Assembly: GCF_021398735.1 (NCBI RefSeq)
Contig: NZ_CP090349.1
Span: 2,114,501 to 2,178,500, forward strand
Reading direction: 5' to 3'
From: Methylobacterium oryzae
GTDB taxonomy: Bacteria > Pseudomonadota > Alphaproteobacteria > Rhizobiales > Beijerinckiaceae
DNA length: 64,000 nt
Numbering within the stretch: the first letter of the stretch is position 1; every line of letters starts with the position of its first letter. Below the pieces are notes generated by a model. That model saw only the letters and a program-made list of their open reading frames with translations, did not search any database and was not told where the DNA came from. Below, in pieces: positions 1 through 8,661 of this stretch. Position numbers and translations under genes: made by a program.

Positions 1-235
1 GCGTCGCCAGGAACTGGCCGAATTTCACGTAGGACGGGCCGAGGCGCGTCATCGCCGCAGAGAGCCGGGCCGCCCCGTCGTCGAGGCCGGGCCGCTCGAG
101 GGAGCGGCCGATCCGCAGGGCGAGGCGCAGGTGCGGGGGCAGCTCAGAGGGGTCGACGAGGGCGAGGGCGCCCTCGCGGGCCAGCACGAAGCCGACCCGC
201 GCGCCGCGAAACAAGTTGACGGCGGCGCTGATCAC
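1..235 (-). CDS. ubiB: UbiB-family (ABC1 kinase-like) ubiquinone biosynthesis protein, N-terminal part only
   Basis: This is the first ~78 codons of a gene that runs off the left edge. UbiB proteins are atypical kinase/ATPases that support ubiquinone biosynthesis at the inner membrane. The peptide from GTG 235 begins ISAAVNLFRGARVG and reaches RLGPSYVKFGQFLAT, the hallmark stretch of the ABC1/UbiB family. The gene starts 32 nt after the ubiE stop on the same strand, the usual ubiE-ubiB order, so the two are probably co-transcribed. GTG is chosen because it gives the expected family N-terminus. Confidence 0.85.
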   Translation of the reverse strand, partial: MISAAVNLFRGARVGFVLAREGALALVDPSELPPHLRLALRIGRSLERPGLDDGAARLSAAMTRLGPSYVKFGQFLAT

Positions 236-266
236 CGGTGCTGGCTCCCGTCGCGCGCGGCGGCGG

Positions 267-1052
267 TCAAGAGACCTTCCAGCCCGAATGGATCGCCACG
301 ATCCCGCCCGTCAGCGCCCGGTCGGTGACGTGCCGGAAACCCGCGCGCTCGATCATGCCCGCGAAGGCGCCGCGGGTCGGGAACTTCCGGATCGACTCCA
401 CGAGGTAGCGGTAGGACTCGGCGTCCCCGGCTACCCGGGCGCCGATGCGCGGGATCACGTTGAACGAGTAGGCGTCGTAGATGCGGTCGAGCAGCGGGAT
501 GTCGACGGCCGAGAATTCCAGGCAGAGGAAGCGCCCACCGGGCTTCAGCACCCGCCGCGCCTCGGCCAGCGCCGTCTCGATCCGCGGCACGTTCCGGATG
601 CCGAAGGCGATCGTGTAGGCGTCGAAGGACGCGTCCGGCAGCGGCAGCGCCTCGGCGTTGCCGGTCACGAAGGCGATCCGGTCGCCGGCCTCGTCGACCT
701 TGCGCTCCCGTGCCCGCTCGGCGCCGACCCGCAGCATCGACTCGTTGATGTCGAGTACGGTGACGCGGGTGCGCGGACCGCCCGCGGCCAGCACCCGGAA
801 GGCCACGTCGCCGGTGCCGCCGGCGACGTCGAGATGCGCGAAGGCGCGGTTCTGCGGCGGCCGCAGCATCGAGACGAGCTGCGCCTTCCAGGCCCGGTGC
901 AGGCCCGCCGACATCAGGTCGTTCATGATGTCGTAGCGGCGGGCGACCGAGTGGAAGACGCTGTCGACGCGCCCCTGCTTCTCGTCGAGCGCCACGCGCT
1001 CGAAGCCGAAATCCGCGCTCGCGCGCTCAGACGCCCCGTCTCCGGCCTTCAT
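267..1052 (-). CDS. ubiE: Ubiquinone/menaquinone biosynthesis C-methyltransferase
   Basis: 261 aa, the normal size for UbiE, which performs the SAM-dependent C-methylation of the demethoxy-quinol ring. Visible signatures are [17 protein letters not shown] near residue 40, the SAM-binding LDVAGGTGD near residue 75, and [15 protein letters not shown] in the C-terminal half. The frame is open further upstream, but ATG 1052 gives the family N-terminus. It is followed directly by ubiB. Regulation is not evident. Confidence 0.93.
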   Translation of the reverse strand: MKAGDGASERASADFGFERVALDEKQGRVDSVFHSVARRYDIMNDLMSAGLHRAWKAQLVSMLRPPQNRAFAHLDVAGGTGDVAFRVLAAGGPRTRVTVLDINESMLRVGAERARERKVDEAGDRIAFVTGNAEALPLPDASFDAYTIAFGIRNVPRIETALAEARRVLKPGGRFLCLEFSAVDIPLLDRIYDAYSFNVIPRIGARVAGDAESYRYLVESIRKFPTRGAFAGMIERAGFRHVTDRALTGGIVAIHSGWKVS

Positions 1053-1165
1053 GACGCTCCCAATCCTCGATGGGCGCGTCATAGCGAAGGTCGCGCCCGA
1101 CCGCCATGCGTCGAAACACGCGGCTGGGGACCGACCCCGGTGCTGCGACGCGCCGAAGACGTGTC

Positions 1166-2275
1166 TCAGCCGACCCGGGTGCGGAGCGCGTCCGCCACCG
1201 CGCTGGCCATGGCGCGCGTGCCCATCGGGTTCGTGCCCTCGCCGGCGATGTCGGCGGTGCGCGCGCCGCCCGCGAGGGCGTCGGTGATGGCGCCGTCGAG
1301 GGCGTCGGCCGCGTCGCCGAGGCCGAAGGAGTAGCGCAGGCACATGGCGAGCGAGCCGATCATGGCGATCGGGTTGGCCTTGTCCTGGCCGGCGATGTCG
1401 GGCGCCGAGCCGTGGACCGGCTCGTAGAGCGCGCGGCGCAGGCCGCTCGCGTCGACCGCGCCGAGGGAGGCCGACGGCAGCATGCCCAGCGAGCCGGTGA
1501 GCATGGCGGCGATGTCGGAGAGCACGTCGCCGAACAGGTTGTCGGTCACCAGCACGTCGAACTGCTTGGGCCGGCGCACCAGCTGCATGGCGCAGTTGTC
1601 GGCGAGGATGTGCTCGAGCTGCAGGTCGGCGTAGTGCGCGGCGTGCACCTTGGTGACGACCTCCTTCCAGAGAACGCCCGACTTCATCACGTTGTGCTTC
1701 TCGGCCGAGGCGACCCGGCCCGAGCGCTTGCCCGCGAGGTCGAAGGCCACGTGGGCGATCCGCTCGATCTCAGCCGTCGTGTAGACCTGGGTGTCGACCG
1801 CCCGCTTGGAGCCGTCCTCCAGCGTGGTGATCTCCTTCGGCTCGCCGAAATAGACGCCGCCGGTGAGCTCCCGGACGATCATGATGTCGAGCCCCTCGAC
1901 GAGTTCGCGCTTCAGCGCCGAGGCCTCGGCCAGCGCCGGGTAGCAGATCGCGGGCCGCAGGTTGGCGAAGAGGTCCAGCTCCTTGCGCAGGCGCAGCAGG
2001 CCGGCTTCGGGGCGGTTCTCGTAGGCGACACCGGCCCATTTCGGTCCGCCGACCGCGCCGAGCAGGATGGCGTCCGCGTCACTCGCGCGCTGCAGGGTCG
2101 CGTCCGCGAGCGGGACGCCGTGCGCGTCGAGGGCGCTGCCGCCGACGAGGTCGGTCTCGGTCTCGAAGGTCGCGAGACCGGTCTCCTTGAGGGTGTCGAG
2201 CACCACCTGCATGCCGCCGGCGACCTCCGGGCCGATCCCGTCGCCGGGGAGGAGCAGGAGCTTGTAGCTGGCCAT
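1166..2275 (-). CDS. leuB: 3-isopropylmalate dehydrogenase
   Basis: 369 aa, full family length. LeuB oxidises and decarboxylates 3-isopropylmalate with NAD+, the third step of leucine synthesis. The N-terminus carries [12 protein letters not shown], and the metal/substrate region reads [20 protein letters not shown]. The start ATG 2275 gives the usual [14 protein letters not shown]-terminus. leuA lies 2.2 kb away on the other strand; leuCD is not in the window. No leucine-rich leader is seen upstream of this gene, unlike leuA. Confidence 0.95.
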   Translation of the reverse strand: MASYKLLLLPGDGIGPEVAGGMQVVLDTLKETGLATFETETDLVGGSALDAHGVPLADATLQRASDADAILLGAVGGPKWAGVAYENRPEAGLLRLRKELDLFANLRPAICYPALAEASALKRELVEGLDIMIVRELTGGVYFGEPKEITTLEDGSKRAVDTQVYTTAEIERIAHVAFDLAGKRSGRVASAEKHNVMKSGVLWKEVVTKVHAAHYADLQLEHILADNCAMQLVRRPKQFDVLVTDNLFGDVLSDIAAMLTGSLGMLPSASLGAVDASGLRRALYEPVHGSAPDIAGQDKANPIAMIGSLAMCLRYSFGLGDAADALDGAITDALAGGARTADIAGEGTNPMGTRAMASAVADALRTRVG

Positions 2276-2390
2276 GACGGTCTCGCGGGTTCGGTCTCGA
2301 CGTGCCGGCGGGCTTTATCGAGGCTGCACCGTCATTGGCAAGCTTCGGCAAAGCGCCGGCCCGCAGGCCGGGACGGATCGGGCACCGCGG

Positions 2391-3107
2391 TCAGAGGATC
2401 ACGACCCGGCCGGTGCCGATGTCGTAGAAGCCGCCCACGACCTTCACCCGCTCGGCGGCGACGGCCTCCGCGATGATGGGGCCGGCCTGCTCGAGGCGCC
2501 GGACGCTGTGCCGGACATTCTGGGCGACGGCCTCGGCCAGGGGATCCTGCGCACGCGCCTTTTCGGCCAGATCCACCGCCGGGCGAATCGCCTCGATCAG
2601 CACGGGGAGATGACCGGGGAGCGACGCGTTGGTCTTCATGACGTCGATCGTCGCCTTCACGGCCCCGCAATCGGAATGGCCGAGGACGAGGATCAGCGGC
2701 GCGCCCAGGACCGACACGCCGTATTCGAGGCTGGCGAGACCGTCGGTGGTGACGAAGTTGCCGGCGACGCGGACGACGAACAGATCGCCCGGTCCCTGGT
2801 CGAAGATGAAATCCGGGGCGACCCGGGCATCGGCGCAGCCGACGATACAGGCGATCGGATACTGCGCCGCGGCCCGCGCGGCGCGACCGGCCGAGAAGTC
2901 TCGGTTCGTCGACGTGTTGGCGACGTAGCGGCCGTTGCCGTCGCGCAGCCGCGTGAGGGCCGCCTCGGGCGTGATGGCGTTCGATCGCGCGCCGTCGGGG
3001 GCCGCCTCGGCCCGCCGGATCCCGGCGGAAGCCCCCATCACGGTACCGGCCGCGGCCGCGGCCAGCAGGCCGCGCCGGGAGAGAGAGGGTCGATGCAGAT
3101 CGCACAC
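2391..3107 (-). CDS. Beta-class carbonic anhydrase with Tat signal
   Basis: 238 aa from GTG 3107. Carbonic anhydrases interconvert CO2 and bicarbonate. The N-terminus has a twin-arginine signal (SRRGLLAAAAAG), so a periplasmic location is inferred. The zinc-site motifs are VGCADARVAPDF and LGHSDCGAVKAT, typical of the beta class. The frame stays open to 3266, but the extra ~50 residues would bury the Tat signal, so the internal GTG is preferred. It stands alone on the minus strand, 115 nt after the start of leuB. Confidence 0.85.
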   Translation of the reverse strand: MCDLHRPSLSRRGLLAAAAAGTVMGASAGIRRAEAAPDGARSNAITPEAALTRLRDGNGRYVANTSTNRDFSAGRAARAAAQYPIACIVGCADARVAPDFIFDQGPGDLFVVRVAGNFVTTDGLASLEYGVSVLGAPLILVLGHSDCGAVKATIDVMKTNASLPGHLPVLIEAIRPAVDLAEKARAQDPLAEAVAQNVRHSVRRLEQAGPIIAEAVAAERVKVVGGFYDIGTGRVVIL

Positions 3108-3301
3108 GGTGGACGGTCCCCTTCGGATCTGACGCCGGCCAGGCCCGGCGGACCGCTCGCTCCGGCAGCGCTGAGACAAGCACTGCGAGTCGTATCCCGG
3201 CGCGTTCTTCACCACCGAGTCCAAACTTTGCAGGAAATCCTGGACCGAAGGCCGGGCGCGCGGCATCCCTTCGGTCGGGATCCGGCTGAGTCGGGGCGCG
3301 G

Positions 3302-4243
3302 ATGTTGGACGATCATTTCCGGGCGCGGATCACTCTGCTTCGATCCGAGCGCGATTTCCGCCCGGCGGTCGCCGGTTACTGCCAGGGCATGATCGAACCG
3401 GCGCAGATTGTTTGGCCGAGCCACAAGCTGCTCAATCAGATCGGGCGCTACGTGGTCTCGTTCATGCTGATCCACAACGACTACGCGTGGCGCCATCACG
3501 GGGGCCCGCGTCCCACCCTGACGGTCCTCCAGGCGATGGTGGGATCGAGCCCGAGGCAGACGGCCGGCTTCGTGTCGGCCCTGAAGGCCGGGCGCTTCGT
3601 CACCGCGGTGGCGGATCGGGGCGACGGGCGCGTGAAATGCCTGCAGGCGGCGCCGGCCCTGGTGACCGAGATCGCGCGGAGCGGGCGCCTGTTCGTCGCC
3701 GCCATGGACGCGGTGACCCGTCGCGACCCGGGCCACGCCGGGATGCTCGACGGCCCCGACCGGCTCGGGGAGTTGGTGCGCCTTTCGGCCGCCCACGTGC
3801 TGCGGCACGGCACGCTCATCGCGCCGTTCCCGCGGGTGCTCCATTTCGCAGGACGGGACTGCGGCTATCCGCTGCTCACGGCCCTGGTCGGGGCCCACTA
3901 TGCCGCCACGGTGCCCGGCGCGCCGGCGGCGGTGTCGCTCAGCCTGCGCAGCCTCGCCGAGCGGCTGGACGTGTCGCGGGCCCATGTCGGCAACCTGCTC
4001 GGCGAGGCCGAGGCCGCGGGATGGATCCGGATCGCCGGCGGCCACCTGACCGCCTTCGACCCGACGCTGCTGGCGGAGTTCGAGGTCTGGGCCGCGGGGC
4101 AGATGCTGTTCTACGACGATCTCGCGGCGGCGATCCTCGCGGACCTGCCGGCCGCGACAGCCCCGGTCCGCGCCTCCGGACGCGCCGGTCTCGCTTGTGT
4201 TCCGGTCGATCCGGGGATACCTACGGGCCGCACCGCGCCGTGA
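3302..4243 (+). CDS. Winged-helix (MarR/Crp-like) DNA-binding protein, function unknown
   Basis: 313 aa. No enzymatic motif is recognised. Residues ~215-245 (SLRSLAERLDVSRAHVGNLLGEAEAAGWI) read as a helix-turn-helix followed by a wing, so DNA binding is the best guess. The N-terminal 200 residues, including HNDYAWRHHGG, do not suggest a known sensor domain. The start is uncertain: ATG 3302 has only a weak ribosome site, and ATG 3390 is an alternative. It lies just upstream of the leuA leader on the same strand, but nothing shows that it controls leuA. Confidence 0.6.
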   Translation: MLDDHFRARITLLRSERDFRPAVAGYCQGMIEPAQIVWPSHKLLNQIGRYVVSFMLIHNDYAWRHHGGPRPTLTVLQAMVGSSPRQTAGFVSALKAGRFVTAVADRGDGRVKCLQAAPALVTEIARSGRLFVAAMDAVTRRDPGHAGMLDGPDRLGELVRLSAAHVLRHGTLIAPFPRVLHFAGRDCGYPLLTALVGAHYAATVPGAPAAVSLSLRSLAERLDVSRAHVGNLLGEAEAAGWIRIAGGHLTAFDPTLLAEFEVWAAGQMLFYDDLAAAILADLPAATAPVRASGRAGLACVPVDPGIPTGRTAP

Positions 4244-4281
4244 GAACGTCCCGCGCGGGTCGCCGACAGGAGAGACGAGCC

Positions 4282-4392
4282 TTGGCCAGAGCCGGCTCAG
4301 CGATCGAGACCGCCCGCGCCGCCTCTACGGCGCTTCGGTCCCGTGCGCGCCGCTCCGGGCTCCTTCTTCCGCTTCTGCTTACCCGCCCCTGA
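4282..4392 (+). CDS. Leucine-rich leader peptide of leuA (leuL-like)
   Basis: 36 aa from TTG 4282, preceded by AGGAGAG at 4268-4274 with good spacing. The C-terminus reads SGLLLPLLLTRP, so six of seven consecutive residues are Leu or flank the Pro (codons ctc ctt ctt ccg ctt ctg ctt). The stop codon lies inside the 5' arm of a strong hairpin. This is the arrangement of classical transcription attenuation: stalling at Leu codons when charged tRNA-Leu is scarce would let RNA polymerase read on into leuA, 121 nt downstream. Leucine leaders before leuA have been predicted in alphaproteobacteria. The start is non-ATG, so translation is inferred. Confidence 0.75.
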   Translation: MARAGSAIETARAASTALRSRARRSGLLLPLLLTRP

Positions 4393-4434
4393 GGGCCGTC
4401 CGGGCGCGCGCCTGGGCCTTCAGGGGAGTTCTTT
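4386..4434 (+). terminator. Attenuator hairpin between the leucine leader and leuA
   Basis: The arm cccctgagggcc (4386-4397) pairs over 12 bp, with one G-U pair, with ggccttcagggg (4415-4426), leaving a 17-nt loop. It is followed by agttcttt, a modest T-tract. The leader stop codon is in the 5' arm, so a ribosome finishing or stalling on the leader could change folding. Which alternative antiterminator forms is not resolved. Confidence 0.7.
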
Positions 4435-4512
4435 CATTCGCGAATCCGCCCGCGAGGGCACCACGCCGCGCCGCGCCATCACGTGCCGGGCGGCCCGCGA
4501 CAGGGTAATGCC

Positions 4513-6078
4513 ATGACTACGACCAGCACCGCTTCCGCCCGCGACCGGATCCTGATCTTCGACACGACGCTCCGCGACGGCGAGCAGTGCCCCGGCGCCA
4601 CCATGACCTTCGACGAGAAGCTCGCGGTCGCCGAGTTACTCGACACGATGGGCGTCGACATCATTGAGGCCGGGTTCCCCATCGCGTCGAACGGCGATTT
4701 CGAGGCGGTCTCGGAGATCGCCCGGAGGACCAAGCGCGCGACCATCGCCGGACTCGCCCGCGCGATCCCCGCCGACATCGCCCGGGCCGGCGAGGCCGTG
4801 CGCCACGCCAAGCGCGCGCGGATCCACACCTTCGTGTCGACCTCGCCGATCCATCTCGCGCACCAGATGCGCAAGAGCCAGGACGAGGTCGTCGAGATCA
4901 TCCTGAAGACCGTGGCCCAGGCCCGCGACCTCGTCGAGGACGTGGAGTGGTCGGCCATGGACGCGACCCGCACGCCGCTCGACTACCTGTGCCGCTGCGT
5001 CGAGGCGGCGATCAAGGCCGGCGCCACGACGATCAACCTCCCCGATACGGTCGGCTACGCCACGCCGACCGAGTACCGCGACATGTTCGCGAACGTCCGC
5101 GCGCGCGTGCCGAACGCCGACAGGGCCGTGTTCTCGGTCCATTGCCACAACGACCTGGGCCTCGCGATCGCCAATTCCCTGGCTGGCATCGAGGGCGGCG
5201 CCCGGCAGGTCGAGTGCACGATCAACGGCATCGGCGAGCGGGCCGGCAACGCCGCGCTCGAGGAGATCGTGATGGCGCTGCGCACGCGCGCCGACGTGCT
5301 GCCCTACGAGACCGGCGTCGAATCGACCATGCTGACCCGCGCCTCGAAGCTCGTGAGCCACGCCACGAACTTCCCGGTGCAGTTCAACAAGGCGATCGTC
5401 GGCCGCAACGCCTTCGCGCACGAGAGCGGCATCCACCAGGACGGCATGCTCAAGAATGCCGAGACCTACGAGATCATGACGCCGGCCTCGGTCGGGCTGA
5501 CCAAGACCTCCCTGGTGATGGGCAAGCATTCCGGCCGGGCGGCGTTCCGCTCCAAGCTGGAGGATCTCGGCCTGCACCTGTCCGACAACCAGTTCCAGGA
5601 CGCCTTCGACCGGTTCAAGGCCTTGGCCGACCGGAAAAAGCACGTCTACGACGAGGACATCGAGGCGCTGGTCGACGAGAACCTCGCCACGGCCCACGAC
5701 CGGATCCGGCTGGTCTCCCTGTCGGTGATCGCCGGAACCCGCGGACCGCAGCGCGCGACGCTGCGGATCGCCGACGAGGCCGGCACGCGGATCGAGGAGG
5801 CGGACGGCAACGGGCCGGTCGACGCGGTGTTCAACGCGATCTCGGCGCTGGTCCCGCATCAGGCGCAGCTGGAGCTCTATCAGGTCCATGCCGTGACCGG
5901 CGGCACGGACGCGCAGGCGGAGGTCTCGGTGCGGCTGCGGGACGGCGAGCGCAGCGTCACCGCGCGCGGCGCCGATCCGGACACGCTGGTGGCGTCCGCG
6001 AAGGCGTATCTCTCGGCGCTGAACAAGCTGTCGGCCCATTCCGTGCGCGTGCATGCACAGCATGCGGCGGCGGAATGA
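4513..6078 (+). CDS. leuA: 2-isopropylmalate synthase
   Basis: 521 aa, full length for bacterial LeuA type 1. It condenses 2-oxoisovalerate with acetyl-CoA, the committed step of leucine synthesis. DTTLRDGEQCPGATM lies at ~18-32. The metal and catalytic blocks NLPDTVGYATP, HCHNDLGLA and ECTINGIGERAGNA follow. The C-terminal ~130 residues match the LeuA regulatory domain that binds leucine for feedback inhibition. ATG 4513 gives the best N-terminus; an upstream in-frame start near 4483 is possible. Control by leader-peptide attenuation is inferred from the upstream elements. Confidence 0.96.
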   Translation: MTTTSTASARDRILIFDTTLRDGEQCPGATMTFDEKLAVAELLDTMGVDIIEAGFPIASNGDFEAVSEIARRTKRATIAGLARAIPADIARAGEAVRHAKRARIHTFVSTSPIHLAHQMRKSQDEVVEIILKTVAQARDLVEDVEWSAMDATRTPLDYLCRCVEAAIKAGATTINLPDTVGYATPTEYRDMFANVRARVPNADRAVFSVHCHNDLGLAIANSLAGIEGGARQVECTINGIGERAGNAALEEIVMALRTRADVLPYETGVESTMLTRASKLVSHATNFPVQFNKAIVGRNAFAHESGIHQDGMLKNAETYEIMTPASVGLTKTSLVMGKHSGRAAFRSKLEDLGLHLSDNQFQDAFDRFKALADRKKHVYDEDIEALVDENLATAHDRIRLVSLSVIAGTRGPQRATLRIADEAGTRIEEADGNGPVDAVFNAISALVPHQAQLELYQVHAVTGGTDAQAEVSVRLRDGERSVTARGADPDTLVASAKAYLSALNKLSAHSVRVHAQHAAAE

Positions 6079-6087
6079 GAAAAAGCG

Positions 6088-6116
6088 GCGGCCGGGGGTG
6101 GACAGGCCCCGGCCGC
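6088..6116 (+). terminator. Hairpin after leuA
   Basis: A perfect 10-bp stem, gcggccgggg with ccccggccgc, and a 9-nt loop starts 9 nt after the leuA stop. It has no T-tract, so it could be a Rho-assisted or RNA-stabilising structure rather than an efficient intrinsic terminator. Confidence 0.5.
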
Positions 6117-6178
6117 GTTGGTATCAGCCCGCCACCCCGGACGGACTTGGTGGCCACCGGGCGGTCGCAGAAGCGATC

Positions 6179-6254
<76 letters not shown>

Positions 6255-6286
6255 AATAAACTCTTCTCAGACAAAGATTTTCACCG

Positions 6287-6308
6287 AGGCGCCCCCGTGG
6301 CGCCTTTT
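6287..6308 (+). terminator. Rho-independent terminator of tRNA-Lys
   Basis: The stem aggcgcc (6287-6293) pairs with ggcgcct (6299-6305) around a 5-nt loop and runs into a short T-tract, 33 nt after the tRNA. Confidence 0.75.
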
Positions 6309-6466
6309 CCATGTCTGGCCCTTGGGCGGGTTTTGGGCGGGCCTGTCCTTGGGCGAGGCTGCGGATTGCCGCCGCCGGCGCGGGCTGCGACCCTGCCGGT
6401 CTGACCAAGTCCCCCCTCCATCCCGTCGAGGACGGCCCCGGCGCCGGTCGTAACGTCGACGTCACC

Positions 6467-6625
6467 ATGCGCGTGATGGTCGGCCCCCGCCGGTCCACAG
6501 TCCTCGTCGAGCGCCAGGGCGAGCCGGCCGCGATATACGAGACGCGGGAGCATGGCCGCGAGACGGACGGCCTGGGCTAGGCGGTCGAGGCGGTCGTGCG
6601 GGATGGGCTGACGAGACTGCGCTAG
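6467..6625 (+). pseudogene. Small hypothetical gene with an in-frame amber codon
   Basis: The frame from ATG 6467 reads MRVMVGPRRSTVLVERQGEP and continues for 37 codons to TAG 6578-6580. In the same frame another 14 codons (AVEAVVRDGLTRLR) follow before the next TAG. That final stop overlaps the stop of the convergent gene at a shared CTAG, which is how intact convergent pairs often end. A CAG-to-TAG change is therefore suspected. The evidence is reading-frame character only and no family is recognised. Confidence 0.3.
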
Positions 6626-6916
6626 GCGGCCTTCGACCGCTTACGCCGGGAGGCATGCCGGTGGCGCCGGTAGCCGGCCTTGAGGATCTCCGACACCTGG
6701 ACCTGGCAGACGCCGACCTCGGTGGCGATGCGGAACTGCGTGTAGCCCGGGGGCGAGCAGCGTTAGGATGCGGGAAAGGCGCGCGCCGGTCGGGTCGGGA
6801 TCCAGCTTTCCCCGCACGCCGGCGTCGCGCAGGATCTCCGTGATCAGGGACAGGCGCAGGCCGAGGCGCTCGGCGATGCCGGCCTGCGTCAGGCGCTCGG
6901 CGCGGAGGCGAAGCAC
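6622..6916 (-). pseudogene. Tandem helix-turn-helix protein, frameshifted
   Basis: From GTG 6916 the frame encodes LTQAGIAERLGLRLSLITEIL, a helix-turn-helix. It then loses register at a run of five G on the plus strand (6749-6753). In the next frame the reading resumes as PGYTQFRIATEVGVCQVQV and ends in a basic tail, RRHRHASRRKRSKAA, at the stop 6622. Removing one base joins the two into a ~98-aa protein with two similar HTH units, the second followed by an Arg/Lys-rich end. A DNA-binding role is inferred. Either the gene is broken or the run was miscalled. Confidence 0.55.
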
Positions 6917-6932
6917 GGTCTCCTCGATGGTC

Positions 6933-7353
6933 TCAGCAATGGGATCCCGCGGTCAGGGTATCGACGGCCCGAGCCCACGCGAACGCGAGATGCCAGGCGT
7001 GGACGTAGGCCATCGTGCACGCGGTCATCGCCTTCTTGAGCAGGGCCTCGCTCGTCCGAAGGACCCCACGGCAGGGACGGAGGAGGCGCGGGCCGGTGGC
7101 GAGACGGCGGCGGCCGCCACCTGCTGGATGAGGACGAACAGGTCGTCAGCCTGCCGTGAGGGGGCCTCGTTGCCGGCGTTGACCTGCGCGACGGCGGCCT
7201 CGGCCTCGCGGCCCCGGCCTCCGCACGCTCCAGCGCCTTCCAGACGCCGGCGAGCTCGTCCATGAGTTCAAGCACCCGCGTCGCGAGCACGTCCTTAGAG
7301 CGGCCCATGAGGGAGCGCCGGGTCACCCGGCTGGTGATCTCGATGGTGGTCAT
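6933..7353 (-). pseudogene. Hypothetical helical protein, two frameshifts
   Basis: The start ATG 7353 gives MTTIEITSRVTRRSLMGRSK and an Ala/Glu-rich helical stretch. The frame shifts at the C run 7212-7215, resumes with REAEAAVAQVNAGNEAPSRQ, and shifts again at the C run 7064-7067. It ends with TSEALLKKAMTACTMAYVHA to the stop at 6933. Adding one base at each run restores ~140 codons. The stop abuts the start of the frameshifted HTH gene on the same strand, so the two formed an operon. No family is recognised. Confidence 0.5.
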
Positions 7354-7375
7354 CGTCCGGTCCCCTCCGGATGTC

Positions 7376-7451
7376 TGGTGCCCCGGCGACGAGTCGAACG
7401 TCGCTCTCCGGATTTTCAGTCCGGCGCTATCACCGGGTCAGCTGCCGGGGC
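7376..7451 (-). tRNA. tRNA-Phe (anticodon GAA), CCA encoded, inside the accessory block
   Basis: Read on the minus strand, the acceptor gccccgg pairs with ccggggc and is followed by discriminator A and CCA. The D-arm gctg...tagc has the conserved A14 and GG. The anticodon arm ccgga-ctgaaaa-tccgg carries GAA, and the T-arm cgacg-ttcgact-cgtcg is perfect. The variable loop is 4 nt with a G at its end, slightly unusual. All stems pair, so it looks functional. It is probably an accessory copy. Confidence 0.85.
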
Positions 7452-7770
7452 TCGCCCTCGATCGAAGCAGGAAATCCGGATTCGCCTAGTCCCCCAGCAC
7501 GAGAAAGGGGCCCCGCACTGCCACGCGGAGCCCCTTGCAGTCCCGGACAAGGCCCCCGGGATGGCCCCCGCACGTGGCACCGCGCTGGCTCCCGGCCGTG
7601 CCCGGCGGGGAGTGAGGAGGCATCCTCGGCGAGCACGGGGGAATCGTCGAGGGCGTGTGTGATCGGGGATCACAGGACGGGGGCTTGACCCGGCATCCGT
7701 GTCAGATTAAATCTGCCATACCAGAAGCGCCGGCCTGAGCCAGCGTGCGGTCCAGCAGGGAAACCAGACA
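7452..7770. other. Intergenic region with a hairpin
   Basis: No gene is supported here. The notable element is a 12-bp stem with one mismatch at 7505-7536 (aaggggccccgc with gcggagcccctt, 8-nt loop). It lies between the minus-strand tRNA-Phe and the plus-strand gene cluster starting at 7771, so promoters for both are expected here but not identified. Confidence 0.4.
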
Positions 7771-8598
7771 GTGAGCGTCAACATCGACACCGTCATCGCC
7801 GCGTGGAAGTCCGCCCGGACCCAGGCCGACCGCGACCTCGCCGCCGAGGCCATCGAGCAGCACATCGCCCACGAGACCCCAGAGGGCGCCGACTACGAGT
7901 CCGCCACCGAGGAGCTCATCGACCGCCTCAAGGCCGAGTTCGGCCCGGTGCCGGTGGAAGACATCCGGCAGATCCTCCGCGCCACCGACGTCCGCCACTT
8001 CATCGCCGTGCCGGCCGTCGAGGCCAACCAGACGGCCATCTTCGGCCTCGGCAACACCGCGGAGGAGGCCGTCGCTGACGCCTACGCCGAAGCCCGCACG
8101 CAGGTCCCCACCATCGAGACGGGCACGGCGCCCTCGCGCTACGTCGACGGCGAGACCGAGCAGACGTGGACCGTCACGACCACGCAGAGCATCGAGACCT
8201 TCTACTCCGAGGCCGAGGCCGACCGGCACGTGGAGGCCAACAGCTTCGTCGCCCAGGAGTGCACCGAACGCCTGTTCCTCTCCGTCCAGAAGGGCAGCGT
8301 CAACCGCTGGACTACCAGCGGCCGCCTTCAGGACCTCGACGTCGACCAGGGCGCCGTCGACGAGGCCCTTGACGAGGTCAAGAAGCGGCTCATCGGCGAC
8401 CACGAGAAGATCATCGCCGACCTCGATGCGGAGGACGCCCTGTACGAGGCCAACCTGTGCGTCGACTCCACTATCGGCCAGAACGGGACGAGCGACTACC
8501 ACGACGCCATTTCCGACAATCCGGAGTTCCGGCTCGCCCTCGACCTCGCCGTCCGCGACCATCTGCTGGAGCTCATCGCCGAACGCGAGGCTGCCTGA
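7771..8598 (+). CDS. Hypothetical protein, first gene of the hairpin-delimited cluster
   Basis: 275 aa, acidic and largely helical by composition, with no signal peptide or membrane segment. It starts at GTG 7771 (MSVNIDTVIAAWKSARTQAD) and ends EREAA. Internal stretches such as AIFGLGNTAEEAVADAYAEA resemble small alpha/beta domains, but no family is recognised. It is the first of several co-directional genes, and the first copy of the 26-nt hairpin follows 12 nt after its stop. Whether the product belongs to a phage-derived or plasmid-derived unit cannot be decided. Confidence 0.65.
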   Translation: MSVNIDTVIAAWKSARTQADRDLAAEAIEQHIAHETPEGADYESATEELIDRLKAEFGPVPVEDIRQILRATDVRHFIAVPAVEANQTAIFGLGNTAEEAVADAYAEARTQVPTIETGTAPSRYVDGETEQTWTVTTTQSIETFYSEAEADRHVEANSFVAQECTERLFLSVQKGSVNRWTTSGRLQDLDVDQGAVDEALDEVKKRLIGDHEKIIADLDAEDALYEANLCVDSTIGQNGTSDYHDAISDNPEFRLALDLAVRDHLLELIAEREAA

Positions 8599-8609
8599 TC
8601 CCGCCACCC

Positions 8610-8635
8610 GCGCCCCGGCAATCCCGCCGGGGCGC
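8610..8635 (+). repeat. Intergenic hairpin repeat, copy 1
   Basis: A perfect 10-bp stem, gcgccccggc with gccggggcgc, and loop aatccc. The same 26 nt occurs at 8946 and 9469. Flanks are partly shared: tgatcccgccacc before it and ctcaggtttcagga after it. It sits between a stop codon and the next start, and has no T-tract. Confidence 0.9.
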
Positions 8636-8661
8636 CTCCTCAGGTTTCAGGAATCCCCGCC

